Source: Bacteroidales bacterium UBA6401 (GTDB taxonomy: Bacteria; Bacteroidota; Bacteroidia; Bacteroidales; UBA932). Taken from it: 64,000 nucleotides of DNA. Positions 50,526 to 60,024 of this stretch are shown here, piece by piece. How positions within the stretch are numbered: the first letter of the stretch is position 1; each line of letters opens with the position of its first letter. The notes beneath the pieces are model-generated. The model saw only the letters and a program-made list of their open reading frames with translations, was not told the DNA's origin and ran no database searches. Both the position numbers and the translations under genes were made by a program. Where the stretch lies: contig DJPX01000033.1 in the NCBI GenBank assembly GCA_002438635.1, positions 1 to 64,000 of the forward strand, given 5' to 3'.

Positions 50526-52742
50526 ATGTCTATAGTTTCATCTTCTGAAATAAGGAGTGTATTAAAGAATTTCTTCGGATTCGATTCTTTTAAAGGCGAT
50601 CAGGAGTCTATTATAAAGAGCCTGCTGGAGGGAAAGGATTGTTTTGTCCTAATGCCTACCGGTGGAGGTAAATCATTGTGCTATCAGCTTCCTGCCCTTA
50701 TGATGGATGGCGTGGCAGTGGTTATCTCCCCGCTTATAGCCTTGATGAAAAATCAGGTGGATGCAATACGCGGATTTGTAGAAGGAAGTGGAAGTGTGGC
50801 TCACTTTCTTAATTCATCGCTTAGCCGTGGACAACTGGAAGAGGTAAGGGGAGATTTGTTGGCCGGAAAAACCAAACTGCTTTATGTTGCACCAGAGTCT
50901 TTGACAAAACAGGATAATATAGCTCTGCTTCAAAATGTTAAGGTTTCTTTCTATGCTGTAGATGAGGCACATTGCATATCAGAATGGGGACACGATTTCC
51001 GCCCGGAATATAGAAGGATACGTGAAATAGTGGACGAAATAGGGCGCTCGCCTATTATTGCCTTAACTGCGACTGCCACCCCAAAGGTTCAAAGCGATAT
51101 AATTAAGAATTTGAATATTCCAGATGCGTTGGTCTTCAAGTCCTCGTTCAATCGCACTAACCTATTTTACGAAGTTAAGGACAAGGTTGATGCAGAGAAG
51201 GATATCGTTAAATATATAAGGCAGAATCAAGGGAAATCGGGAATCATCTATTGCCTTAGCCGAAAGAAAGTGGAGGAGATGGCTGAATTTCTTAATATAA
51301 ATGGCATAAAAGCTCTTCCTTATCATGCCGGACTTGATGCTAAAACAAGAGCTGAGAATCAGGACAGGTTTCTAATGGAGGATGTGAATGTGATAGTGGC
51401 TACTATTGCATTTGGGATGGGAATAGATAAGCCGGACATCCGTTTTGTAATACATTATGACATACCGAAAAGTGTGGAGGGATATTATCAGGAAACAGGT
51501 AGAGCTGGTAGAGATGGTAAGGAGGGCGTATGTATAGCCTATTACAGCTATAAGGATATCCAGAAATTTGAAAAGTTTATGAAGGGTAAGCCACTTGCCG
51601 AGCAGGATATAGCACGACAGCTTCTTGATGAGGTGGTAGCTTATGCAGAGTCAAGCAGTTGTCGTCGTAAATTGCTACTTGGTTACTTCGGAGAGGATTA
51701 TCCTGTGGCAAATTGTGGTATGTGTGATAATTGCTTGCATCCACGCGCAGTTTTCGACGGCCGCTCGGAGATGAAATTAGTTATCAGGTTGATCTTATCC
51801 CTGAAAGAACACTTTAAGATTGAACACCTTGCAGCTATATTGGCAGGTAATGAAACTTCGCTTGTTAAGAGTTATAAGCACGATAAAAGTGAATTTTTTG
51901 GTGCCGGAGCCTCTCATGGAGAAAAATTTTGGGCGACTGTCATTCATCAGGGGCTTATAGCACATCTGCTTGAAAAGGAGATCGAGAGTTATGGACTAAT
52001 TCAAGTTACAGAGTTAGGAAGGAAGTTTTTGAGTGATCCTTGGCCTTTAAATTTGGTTGAAGACAGGCAGTTCTCTAGAAATGCCTCGGACGAGGAAGAT
52101 GAGGAAGATGAAGCGGGGAATAAGCTTTCTGCTATGCGGAGTGGAGGTGGCGATCCGCAGTTGCTATCTCTATTAAAAGATCTACGAAAGGATATGGCGC
52201 ATCGTCTTGGATTGCAGCCGTGGATTATTTTTCAAGATCCATCTCTAGATGATATGTCCATAGTGTATCCTATTACTATGGATGAGCTTAAGAACTGTCA
52301 GGGTGTAGGTGAGGGCAAGGCTAAAAAATTCGGAAAGGAATTTTTAGAGTTGATAGCTAAGTATGTCGAAGAAAATGACATTATCCGTCCCGACGATTAT
52401 GTGGTGAAAACTACGGCAAGCAAGTCTGATAAAAAAATAAAGATTATAAGTCAGATTGATAGGCGTCTTCCGCTTGAGGATATAGCCTCGTCGTTGAATA
52501 TGACTATGGATGAGCTTATCGGGGAAATAGAAGGTATAGTCTCTACAGGATTAAAGCTTAATTTAAATTATTATATAAAGCAGGAATTGGACGAGGAGGT
52601 GGTCTGTGATTTGATGGATTATTTTCGTAATGATGCGCTTTCGGCTTCGGTCGAAGATGCAATAAAGGATTTGGGTGCGGATTATTCCGATTTGGAAATA
52701 AGATTGGTTCGCATTAAATTTTTGTGTGAGGTGGCCTCATAG
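50526..52742 (+). CDS. recQ: ATP-dependent DNA helicase RecQ
   Basis: A 738-residue RecQ helicase. Visible: the FGFDSFKGDQESIIKSLL box, Walker A MPTGGGKSLCYQLPAL, DEAHCISEWGHDFRPEYR, ALTATATPKVQ, GIIYCLSRKKVEEMAEFL, VATIAFGMGIDKPDIRFVIHYDIPKSVEGYYQETGRAGRDG, the zinc site CRRKLLLGYFGE with later C...CGMCDNC, a winged-helix RQC part, an Asp/Glu-rich insert near residue 525 (DEEDEEDE), and HRDC with the MDELKNCQGVGEGKAKKFG segment. The C-terminal extension beyond HRDC (about 630 to 738) is a usual addition in Bacteroidetes. It takes part in recombinational repair. It lies 2 bases after DUF1015 and 6 before dnaG. Confidence 0.96.
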   Translation: MSIVSSSEIRSVLKNFFGFDSFKGDQESIIKSLLEGKDCFVLMPTGGGKSLCYQLPALMMDGVAVVISPLIALMKNQVDAIRGFVEGSGSVAHFLNSSLSRGQLEEVRGDLLAGKTKLLYVAPESLTKQDNIALLQNVKVSFYAVDEAHCISEWGHDFRPEYRRIREIVDEIGRSPIIALTATATPKVQSDIIKNLNIPDALVFKSSFNRTNLFYEVKDKVDAEKDIVKYIRQNQGKSGIIYCLSRKKVEEMAEFLNINGIKALPYHAGLDAKTRAENQDRFLMEDVNVIVATIAFGMGIDKPDIRFVIHYDIPKSVEGYYQETGRAGRDGKEGVCIAYYSYKDIQKFEKFMKGKPLAEQDIARQLLDEVVAYAESSSCRRKLLLGYFGEDYPVANCGMCDNCLHPRAVFDGRSEMKLVIRLILSLKEHFKIEHLAAILAGNETSLVKSYKHDKSEFFGAGASHGEKFWATVIHQGLIAHLLEKEIESYGLIQVTELGRKFLSDPWPLNLVEDRQFSRNASDEEDEEDEAGNKLSAMRSGGGDPQLLSLLKDLRKDMAHRLGLQPWIIFQDPSLDDMSIVYPITMDELKNCQGVGEGKAKKFGKEFLELIAKYVEENDIIRPDDYVVKTTASKSDKKIKIISQIDRRLPLEDIASSLNMTMDELIGEIEGIVSTGLKLNLNYYIKQELDEEVVCDLMDYFRNDALSASVEDAIKDLGADYSDLEIRLVRIKFLCEVAS

Positions 52743-52748
52743 TATAGG

Positions 52749-54677
52749 ATGATTAGCAGGGATACTATACAGAAAATACAAGATTCTCTAAAGATAGAGG
52801 AGGTTATATCCGATTTTGTGACACTTAGACGTCGTGGGGCCGGATATGTAGCTTGTTGTCCTTTTCATAATGAGAAGACCCCATCTTTTCACGTTTCTCC
52901 ATCTAAAGGAATATTCAAATGCTTCGGGTGCGGGAAATCGGGGTCGGCCATATCATTTGTTATGGATTACGAGCATTGTTCTTACTCTGACGCACTTAAA
53001 TATATAGCGAAAAAGTATCATATTGAGGTGCAAGAGGAGGAGTTAAGCGCTGAGGAGATTATGGCAGCGCAGCGCCGTGAATCACTTCTGGTAGTAACAG
53101 AGTTCGCTCACAAATTCTTCATTTCGCAGCTTTCAACCCCGGAGGGGAGGGCAGTGGCTGTGGCTTATTATCATTCCAGAGGCCTAGAGGATGAGACTAT
53201 AAGAAAGGAAGGATTGGGCTGGGCACCTTCTGGTAAACGCACTTTTACGGATGCGGCACTTGGCGCAGGTCTAAAGGAGGAGTATCTTGTCGAAGTGGGA
53301 TTGACCATAAAGCATGACGACGGAACGCTCTCCGATAGGTTTAGAGAACGCGTGATGTTTCCTATATATTCAGTATCGGGAAGAGTTATCGCCTTTTCCG
53401 GGCGTACGCTTAAATCTGATAATCCGGCGAAATACGTTAATTCTCCAGAATCTGAGATATATGTTAAAAGTCGTTCTTTGTTAGGTATATACGGGGCTAA
53501 AACTGAAATCTCAAGGCAGGATCGTTGTTATCTGGTTGAAGGCAATCTGGATGTTATTACGTTACATCAGCTTGGGATACAAAATGTGGTGGCTTCGTGT
53601 GGCACATCTTTGACTACACAGCAGATAGGTCTAATTCATAAATTCACGCCTAATCTTACCATAATGTATGATGGAGATAAGGCCGGTATTAAGGCGGCTC
53701 TTCGTGGTACGGATATGGTTCTGGAAGAAGGTATGAATGTAAGGATAGTATTGCTCCCAGAGGGTGAGGATCCGGATAGTTATGGGCGGAAGCACACATT
53801 GGCAGAGTTTAAAGACTATATAGCCACGCACGAACAGGATTTTATAGGGTTTAAATCGGATATTTTGATGGAAAATGCCGGAAATGATCCTATAAAGCGG
53901 GCAGAGGTGATAAATGATATTGCTGACACAATATCAAAGGTCCCAGATGCTGTGGCCCGTACGGTATATGTGCAGGAGATGTCTAAAAAGTTCGATGTAG
54001 AGCAGCAAGTTTTATTTGACAGGATTGGCCGAACTATACAACAGGCTTCACTTCCGCGGAAGGCTAGTGTAGTGGAAAGTCCGCAGCAGATAAGACAAGG
54101 GACACCGAAAGATTATGTATATCATCCTGAAAATGAGATTTTAGCCCCGGTAGAATCTGAAATACTCAATTTATTGCTTCGCTATGGAGAAGAAAAACTG
54201 GAGTTTGAAACCGATTCCCAATATTATGATCCAGAGCCAGTGACTGTTGCTGATTTCATTGTGGGAGCATTAGAGGATGATGGGTATGAGATGGCAAACG
54301 GTGTATATGGGACTATCTATAAAGGCTTTAAAGACATGTATTATAACCAGCATCTTTCTCCTGATATGATCGTGCGTCGTTTGATGGAGGGAGAGGATAG
54401 GGAGGTGTGCTCCGTGGTGGGGGAATTGGCCATAGACAAATACGAGATAACGGTTAGGCGTTTCCGAGAGTCTATGACCACCAAGTCTTCGTGGTTGGTG
54501 ATTACGGTGCCGCATACTCTTGTCCTGTTGGCAGTTAAGAGGCTGGAGAATTCTATAGCGGAGATAAAGAAGCAGATATTGCAGGTGTCGAGTACGCAGG
54601 AGCAGATGGACCTTTTAAGTAGGCAGGTTGAACTCCAGAAACTAAGACAGAAAATATTGGATAATAATAAAAGATAG
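52749..54677 (+). CDS. dnaG: DNA primase DnaG
   Basis: DnaG lays down RNA primers at the replication fork. The 642-residue protein has the N-terminal zinc finger (CPFHNEKTPSFHVSPSKGIFKCFGCGKSG, a CHC2 type), the RNA polymerase domain with FRERVMFPIYSVSGRVIAFSGRTL and AKYVNSPESEIYVKSRSLLGIYGAK, then the Toprim part YLVEGNLDVITLHQLGIQNVVASCGTSLTTQQIG and IMYDGDKAGIKAALRG with the metal-binding Asp residues. The C-terminal helicase-binding region (about 430 to 642) is poorly conserved, as usual. metG begins 2 bases after the stop, so the two are cotranscribed. Confidence 0.96.
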   Translation: MISRDTIQKIQDSLKIEEVISDFVTLRRRGAGYVACCPFHNEKTPSFHVSPSKGIFKCFGCGKSGSAISFVMDYEHCSYSDALKYIAKKYHIEVQEEELSAEEIMAAQRRESLLVVTEFAHKFFISQLSTPEGRAVAVAYYHSRGLEDETIRKEGLGWAPSGKRTFTDAALGAGLKEEYLVEVGLTIKHDDGTLSDRFRERVMFPIYSVSGRVIAFSGRTLKSDNPAKYVNSPESEIYVKSRSLLGIYGAKTEISRQDRCYLVEGNLDVITLHQLGIQNVVASCGTSLTTQQIGLIHKFTPNLTIMYDGDKAGIKAALRGTDMVLEEGMNVRIVLLPEGEDPDSYGRKHTLAEFKDYIATHEQDFIGFKSDILMENAGNDPIKRAEVINDIADTISKVPDAVARTVYVQEMSKKFDVEQQVLFDRIGRTIQQASLPRKASVVESPQQIRQGTPKDYVYHPENEILAPVESEILNLLLRYGEEKLEFETDSQYYDPEPVTVADFIVGALEDDGYEMANGVYGTIYKGFKDMYYNQHLSPDMIVRRLMEGEDREVCSVVGELAIDKYEITVRRFRESMTTKSSWLVITVPHTLVLLAVKRLENSIAEIKKQILQVSSTQEQMDLLSRQVELQKLRQKILDNNKR

Positions 54678-54679
54678 AT

Positions 54680-56734
54680 ATGGAAAAGAATTTTAAGAGA
54701 ACTTTGGTAACATGTGCACTACCATACGCGAATGGCCCTATACACATAGGTCATCTTGCGGGAGTGTATGTGCCGGCAGACATTTATGTTAGATTTCTTC
54801 GACTTAAGGGGAAGGAGGTTTTGTATATATGTGGAAGTGATGAGCATGGGGTTCCGATTACTATTCAGGCTCGTAAGCGCGGATGTTCTCCACAAGAAAT
54901 AGTGGATGAGTATCATAAGATTATTTCAGATTCCTTTAAAGGATTCGGGATAAATTTCGATATCTATGGTAGGACGACATCTAAGATTCACGAGAATAAT
55001 GCCTCTCAGTTTTTTAGAAAGCTTTACGATGAAGGGAAGTTTATAACGAAAGAGACGGAGCAGTACTATGATCCGGTAGCAAATACTTTCTTGGCAGACA
55101 GGTATATAGTGGGTACTTGTCCTAAGTGTGGATCAGAAGGAGCGTATGGAGATCAGTGTGAAAAATGTGGAAGTACGCTTTCTCCAGAGGAACTTATAAA
55201 TCCTAAATCGAAACTTAGTGGAGCTCAGCCTATAAAGAAAAAGACCAAGCATTGGTATCTTCCATTGCAGGATTACGAACAGTGGTTAAGGGAATGGATA
55301 CTTGACGGGCACAAAGAGTGGAGAAGTAATGTTTATGGTCAGGTTAAGAGTTGGCTTGATGGTGGACTTCAACCGCGTGCTGTTACAAGAGACCTTGACT
55401 GGGGCGTTCCTGTTCCTGTGAAGGGGGCTGAAGGTAAAGTGCTTTATGTATGGTTCGATGCTCCAATAGGTTATATTTCGAATACTATGGAGCTCTTGCC
55501 TAATGACTGGGAGAAGTGGTGGAAGAGTGAAGACACTAAGCTTGTCCATTTTATAGGAAAGGACAATATAGTCTTTCACTGCATAGTGTTCCCTTCTATG
55601 CTTAAGGCTTATGGGGATGGTTTCATTATGCCCGAGAATGTTCCTGCCAATGAATTCTTGAATCTTGAGGGGGATAAGATTTCCACCTCACGGGGATGGG
55701 CTGTCTGGGCCAATGAATACCTCGAGGATTTCCCTGGCAAACAGGATGTTATGCGCTATGTGCTTACTGCCAATGCTCCTGAAACTAAGGATAACGATTT
55801 TAGCTGGAAGGATTTTCAGTCTCGCAATAACAGCGAACTCGTAGCAATATTCGGAAACTTCGTAAATCGTGCGGTTGTCCTTACTCATAAGTATTTTAGA
55901 GGTGTGGTTCCACCTCAAGGACAATTGCAAGACATAGATCGTGATGTTTTAGCTCAATTGCCGGAATTGAAGATATCTATAGACAGAAATATAGAGAATT
56001 ACAGGTTCCGTGACGCATTAAGGGATGCTATGTCTATGGCACGCATCGGAAATAAGTACATTTCTGATACGGAGCCTTGGAAGGTAGCGAAAACAGATAT
56101 TGACAGGACAGCTACTATACTCAATATTTGTCTTCAGATATGTGCTTCTCTTTCAGTTGTATTTGAACCATTTACTCCATTTGCCGCAGCAAGGCTTAGA
56201 ACTATGCTCGATGTTCCACTAGATTGGTCACTAGTAGGAAGAAGTGATATCCTGAAGGCTGGTCATACCATCAATACTCCTGAGTTGCTCTTTGAAAAGA
56301 TAGAAGATGATCAAATTCAGGCTCAACTGGATCGCCTGAAGCGTATTCGTGAGCAGCGCGAAGCGGATGCCAAGGCACAAGAGGCAAGTGAGGTGGCAGC
56401 GCAGAAAAAAACTATTACATTCGAGGATTTTGACGCCATGGATATCAGAACGGCAACCGTACTGGAGGCTCAAAAAGTTCCTAAAACTGATAAATTGCTT
56501 AAACTCACAATAGATACAGGCATCGATACAAGAGTAATAGTATCCGGAATAGCTGAATACTATTCTCCTGAAGAGATGATTGGCAAGCAGATATGTATAC
56601 TTGCTAACTTGGCGCCTCGTACTATCCGTGGCATAGAGTCAAAGGGTATGATACTAATGGCACGTCAGTCAGATGGAAAAATGCGCTTTATTACGCCTGC
56701 TGAAGCTTTAGCGAATGGAGCTCAGGTAGGTTAA
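54680..56734 (+). CDS. metG: Methionyl-tRNA synthetase with C-terminal tRNA-binding domain
   Basis: A 684-residue class I synthetase. The HIGH motif is in ANGPIHIGHLAGVYVPADI, the zinc knuckle is CPKCGSEGAYGDQCEKCG near residue 150, the KMSKS loop reads KISTSRGWAVW, and the anticodon-binding helical domain follows. After a charged linker the C-terminal 110 residues are a Trbp111-like OB-fold (DAMDIRTATVLEAQKVPKTDKLLKL and RTIRGIESKGMILMA), which helps tRNA binding and dimer formation. The last 44 bases overlap the 3' end of the convergent acyltransferase gene. It ends the long operon that starts at 46675. Confidence 0.97.
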   Translation: MEKNFKRTLVTCALPYANGPIHIGHLAGVYVPADIYVRFLRLKGKEVLYICGSDEHGVPITIQARKRGCSPQEIVDEYHKIISDSFKGFGINFDIYGRTTSKIHENNASQFFRKLYDEGKFITKETEQYYDPVANTFLADRYIVGTCPKCGSEGAYGDQCEKCGSTLSPEELINPKSKLSGAQPIKKKTKHWYLPLQDYEQWLREWILDGHKEWRSNVYGQVKSWLDGGLQPRAVTRDLDWGVPVPVKGAEGKVLYVWFDAPIGYISNTMELLPNDWEKWWKSEDTKLVHFIGKDNIVFHCIVFPSMLKAYGDGFIMPENVPANEFLNLEGDKISTSRGWAVWANEYLEDFPGKQDVMRYVLTANAPETKDNDFSWKDFQSRNNSELVAIFGNFVNRAVVLTHKYFRGVVPPQGQLQDIDRDVLAQLPELKISIDRNIENYRFRDALRDAMSMARIGNKYISDTEPWKVAKTDIDRTATILNICLQICASLSVVFEPFTPFAAARLRTMLDVPLDWSLVGRSDILKAGHTINTPELLFEKIEDDQIQAQLDRLKRIREQREADAKAQEASEVAAQKKTITFEDFDAMDIRTATVLEAQKVPKTDKLLKLTIDTGIDTRVIVSGIAEYYSPEEMIGKQICILANLAPRTIRGIESKGMILMARQSDGKMRFITPAEALANGAQVG

Positions 56735-57980
56735 TCGGGGTTAATCCTAAGTCGCGGAGTTGTTCGTAGAAGTAGTTTTCGAAGGATGACTCCGCGATAT
56801 TTCGTGTAAAGTTAAGAAATATCTTACCATCATATCCTACGGCTGCAGCTGCACCACTTGTGCCTCGTTGTCTTCCTAGGATGAAATCCATTTCTGTTAT
56901 ATAAGGTTTTATGGCCTTAGGAAGGGTTACATTGCCTAGGTTAGATAGAGTCTGTGAGCAGTATCTGTCCCCTTTAATTCGGCAAATCAGATCTATTATA
57001 GGGTGTTTGAAGCAAAGGGGGATTGCCGAAATCGCAAAATTATTTTCCAGAGCGACATTGGCGGCGATCTTCTTTTCAAGCTCGCTTGGCTGGGCCATAT
57101 ATTTCTTTTGTGCGGAAACTAAATCGACAATCTCTTTAAAGGAGAAGAATCCATTGTTTACATTTACGCCCAGATTGACATAAGACGAGTAATTCCTAAG
57201 TGTTCTCCCAGGAAAGAGGGCACGAAGATCTACCGGAACGCTAACTTTAAGTGCTGTTTTTTTATGGCGCCTTTTATCGTGCATATATACTTGTTGTAAA
57301 GCACTTATCATAGCTGAAACCAGAAGGTCGGTTACAGTACATCCATATTCTTTACATACGGACTTAGTCTTGTTACTATCCAATACGAATCTTTCTTTAT
57401 TCAATTCATTGAAAAAGATTTTTCTGCCTGGAATATGGTATGCCAGTTCGTTACTTTCCAGAGCTCCTTTCTTACCTGAAAAATAGGTAAAACAATCGTC
57501 TATCTCGTGCTTTGCAGGGCTTTGGAAAGGATTAAGAACAAGGTCATTATATTCTATGTCTTTTATTTCGTATTGAAGTCTAAGGTATTCCGCGGCAAGT
57601 GTAAGCAGGAATGTCTGTGCGCCTCTTCCATCGGCAAGGGCGTGAAATACATCTAGAACTATACGATTATCATCGACACTTACCTTGAAAAGGAAACCAC
57701 CATGGAATTTAAATCCACGTTTGTCCTGATTGGGCGTGTATTTGCTTAGTACCGGTGTTTTATCTAACTTCTTAAGGTACCACCAAAAAGCTCCGTTTTT
57801 CAGTGTGTATGAGAAAAGCGGTATTCTCTTTATGGTGTTGTCCAGCGCTTGTTGAAGTACATTCAGATTGATAGTCTGTGTAAGGGTTACGCTCATTCTA
57901 AAGATGGAAGCATAGCGTTTAGTAAGCGCTGCCGGATATATGTTGGAGGCATTATCAAGCCTCATTTTTACAGGTGTCAT
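56691..57980 (-). CDS. Condensation-fold (BAHD/PapA-like) acyltransferase domain protein
   Basis: This 429-residue protein carries the HxxxDG motif of the chloramphenicol-acetyltransferase/condensation superfamily: VLDVFHALADGRGAQTFLLTL near residue 115. Other superfamily traits: the N-terminal LTQTINLNVLQQALDNTIKRIPLFSY, and SVPVDLRALFPGRTLRNYSSYVNLGV in the second half, comparable to the conserved VPVNLR/DFGWG region. It has no carrier protein or synthetase modules next to it, so it is more like stand-alone acyltransferases (PapA5, alcohol O-acyltransferases) than a peptide synthetase part. Substrates unknown. TATTTTTG lies 25 bases before the ATG (58013 to 58006). The 3' end overlaps metG by 44 bases on the other strand. 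Confidence 0.75.
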   Translation of the reverse strand: MTPVKMRLDNASNIYPAALTKRYASIFRMSVTLTQTINLNVLQQALDNTIKRIPLFSYTLKNGAFWWYLKKLDKTPVLSKYTPNQDKRGFKFHGGFLFKVSVDDNRIVLDVFHALADGRGAQTFLLTLAAEYLRLQYEIKDIEYNDLVLNPFQSPAKHEIDDCFTYFSGKKGALESNELAYHIPGRKIFFNELNKERFVLDSNKTKSVCKEYGCTVTDLLVSAMISALQQVYMHDKRRHKKTALKVSVPVDLRALFPGRTLRNYSSYVNLGVNVNNGFFSFKEIVDLVSAQKKYMAQPSELEKKIAANVALENNFAISAIPLCFKHPIIDLICRIKGDRYCSQTLSNLGNVTLPKAIKPYITEMDFILGRQRGTSGAAAAVGYDGKIFLNFTRNIAESSFENYFYEQLRDLGLTPINLPELHSLKLQQA

Positions 57981-58065
57981 AGTTTTTGTCTTTTTTAAAC
58001 GGATGCAAAAATAATTTCCGGCTCCGCTTTGAGGAAGAAAAATACACCTGTACTATAAAAATGTG

Positions 58066-58087
58066 AAAAAAGAGCCTTTTTAGGGCT
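58066..58087 (-). terminator. Weak terminator after the O-methyltransferase gene
   Basis: On the minus strand AGCC and GGCT pair around a CTAAAAA loop, followed by C and six T. The stem is short, so readthrough to the acyltransferase gene is possible. The rest of 57981 to 58159 shows nothing else clear. Confidence 0.4.
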
Positions 58088-58159
58088 TAAAATGCATTAT
58101 TTGTGACCAAATTCTGCTGATTTAACTTTAGTCCCTGTCTTATTTGTGATGAAAATAGG

Positions 58160-58801
58160 CTATTTCTTTCGTATTATGCTTAATCCATCTCTAAGAGGAA
58201 GCATCACTAATTCGACGCCGGGGTCATTAATAACATAGTCATTGAATTCTAATAGCCCCCGTGTCTGTTTATCAGTTGATAGTGGAGTATCGTATACTTT
58301 ACCACCTAGCATTGTGTCATCAGCGATTATGACGCCCCCGCTTTTAAGCAAAGGCATAACGGCCTTGTAGTAGGCTAGGTATTCTCTTTTGTTCGCATCT
58401 ATGTAAATCATATCAAAGGTGCGTTTCTCTTTGACGAAATTATTTATGCTCTCAATAGCATCGCCTATGTGAAGTCTTGCCTTGTTGGAGATGCCGGCTT
58501 TTTCCCATCCTTGTCGTATTAGACTTTCAAGTTCGTCGTTTATTTCCAGGCTATCCACATAACCTTCTCCTATAATTCCTTCTGCCAGGCATATTGTAGA
58601 ATACCCTGTAAAACAGCCTATTTCTAGAATATGGTGAGCGTTTATCATTTTTGCAATCAAAGTGAGAAGTTCTCCTGTAATGCGGCCAGAGAGCATACGG
58701 GGATAGTTGGTCTTTATATTTGTCTGTTTTTCTACCCAATCGAGAGCTTTATTAGGTATAGAGCTGTGCTCTTTTGTGTATTTTTCTATAGGTGTTTCCA
58801 T
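58160..58801 (-). CDS. O-methyltransferase (CCoAOMT-like family)
   Basis: A 213-residue SAM-dependent enzyme of the family 3 O-methyltransferases. The SAM-binding motif is HHILEIGCFTGYSTICLAEGI near residue 60, followed by VDSLEIND (acidic end of strand 2), DMIYIDANKREYLAYYKAVMPLLKSGGVIIADDTMLGGKV with the metal-binding Asp residues. Bacterial members methylate catechol-type or other hydroxyls; the natural substrate is not predictable. Its ATG overlaps the stop of the M16 gene by one base (TAATG), so it belongs to the operon started at 60875. Confidence 0.9.
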   Translation of the reverse strand: METPIEKYTKEHSSIPNKALDWVEKQTNIKTNYPRMLSGRITGELLTLIAKMINAHHILEIGCFTGYSTICLAEGIIGEGYVDSLEINDELESLIRQGWEKAGISNKARLHIGDAIESINNFVKEKRTFDMIYIDANKREYLAYYKAVMPLLKSGGVIIADDTMLGGKVYDTPLSTDKQTRGLLEFNDYVINDPGVELVMLPLRDGLSIIRKK

Positions 58802-60024
58802 TAAATATAAAGTAGTTGGGAGTAATTGCCTTCAGCCCATAGACTTTGTGCAAGTCTTTGAAGGTCTTCGGATGATATGTCATTGATAAGCTTGATGTTC
58901 TCCTTATCAGTAAACACTTTTCCGAAGGCAAGTATGCTTTTGCCAGCCGAGAGTGCCTGGCTTTCTTTACTATCGGAACTTATTGCCAATTGGCCGAAGA
59001 GCTGTTTTTTGGCTGTCTTTAACGCCGTGTCACTCAGTGGCTTATTTTGCAGTCTTTTGATTATGGAAAATATGGCACGCGTGCATCGTGATATGTTTTC
59101 TTTATCGCATCCTATGCTTATGGTTACCAGCCCGGCATCGCTGTATTGAGAGTAATTGCATTCGGCAGAATACACCCAACCATGCTTTTCTCTAAGGATG
59201 GAATTTAGCATACTGTTACTTGCAGGGCCACCTAAAATATTGCATAGCAGAACGCAACATAGTCTATTGTTGTCATACAGGGATGGGGCCAATGCCCCTA
59301 TGACCAGATTGGCTTCGTGATTGGACTTTTTCTCTGTGGCGTTAAATGTGTGGGGTTTTATGCTGGTAGTATTTTCCGCGCTTTGAGTGCATGTTGTTTC
59401 AGTTAGTCTTTTTTCACAGAGTGAGACTACTTTCTTTGCATATAGTTTTTCATCTATGTTGGCCACTATGCTAAGAACCATATTGGTAGGTACAAAATGG
59501 GAATTATAATATTGAATAAGGTCTGTGCGACTGGCCTTCTTTATGGATTCGATGGTGCCAAGTGTGAGTTTACCCAAGGGGTAGCCCTCGAAAAACAGGC
59601 TTTCGAAAGTATCGTATATGTCTTCGGCTGGACTGTCTTTATAGGAGATGATTTCGTCCAATACTACACCTTTTTCGATTTCGATTTCATCCTCAGGAAA
59701 GGTAGCCTGTGTGGCGATTTCTAAGAGAAGCTTTATGGCTTTATCCAAATCTTCTTTTAGAACAGTAGCGTGCAGGACGATTTCTTCCTTAGTCGTGTAA
59801 GCATTAAGTTCACCGCCTAATTTGTCTAGGCAAGTGGAAATGTTGTTTGCGCTTCTGTGTTTGGTGCCTTTGAAAATGCAATGTTCGACTAGGTGTGCTA
59901 TACCTTCTGGTAGACTTCCCTCTTCTCTAGTGCCACATTTAATGCTGATAGCAGCACATGCGGCTTTCCCGTCGGCGTGCTTTACGAAATATCTAAGTCC
60001 GGAGCTAGTGATGCCTTGTATCAT
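58801..60024 (-). CDS. M16 family zinc metallopeptidase
   Basis: M16 peptidases resemble mitochondrial processing peptidase and cut unfolded peptides. The 407-residue protein has the inverted zinc site HLVEH in EGIAHLVEHCIFKGTKHRS (near residue 43) and the distal Glu in EIEIEKGVVLDEI, so it is the catalytic type. The second half is the inactive partner-like domain (NILGGPASNSMLNSILREKHGWVYSAECNYSQYSDAGL). No signal peptide is visible, so it should act in the cytoplasm. It starts by ATGA overlap with the exported protein upstream and overlaps the methyltransferase downstream by one base. Confidence 0.93.
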   Translation of the reverse strand: MIQGITSSGLRYFVKHADGKAACAAISIKCGTREEGSLPEGIAHLVEHCIFKGTKHRSANNISTCLDKLGGELNAYTTKEEIVLHATVLKEDLDKAIKLLLEIATQATFPEDEIEIEKGVVLDEIISYKDSPAEDIYDTFESLFFEGYPLGKLTLGTIESIKKASRTDLIQYYNSHFVPTNMVLSIVANIDEKLYAKKVVSLCEKRLTETTCTQSAENTTSIKPHTFNATEKKSNHEANLVIGALAPSLYDNNRLCCVLLCNILGGPASNSMLNSILREKHGWVYSAECNYSQYSDAGLVTISIGCDKENISRCTRAIFSIIKRLQNKPLSDTALKTAKKQLFGQLAISSDSKESQALSAGKSILAFGKVFTDKENIKLINDISSEDLQRLAQSLWAEGNYSQLLYI

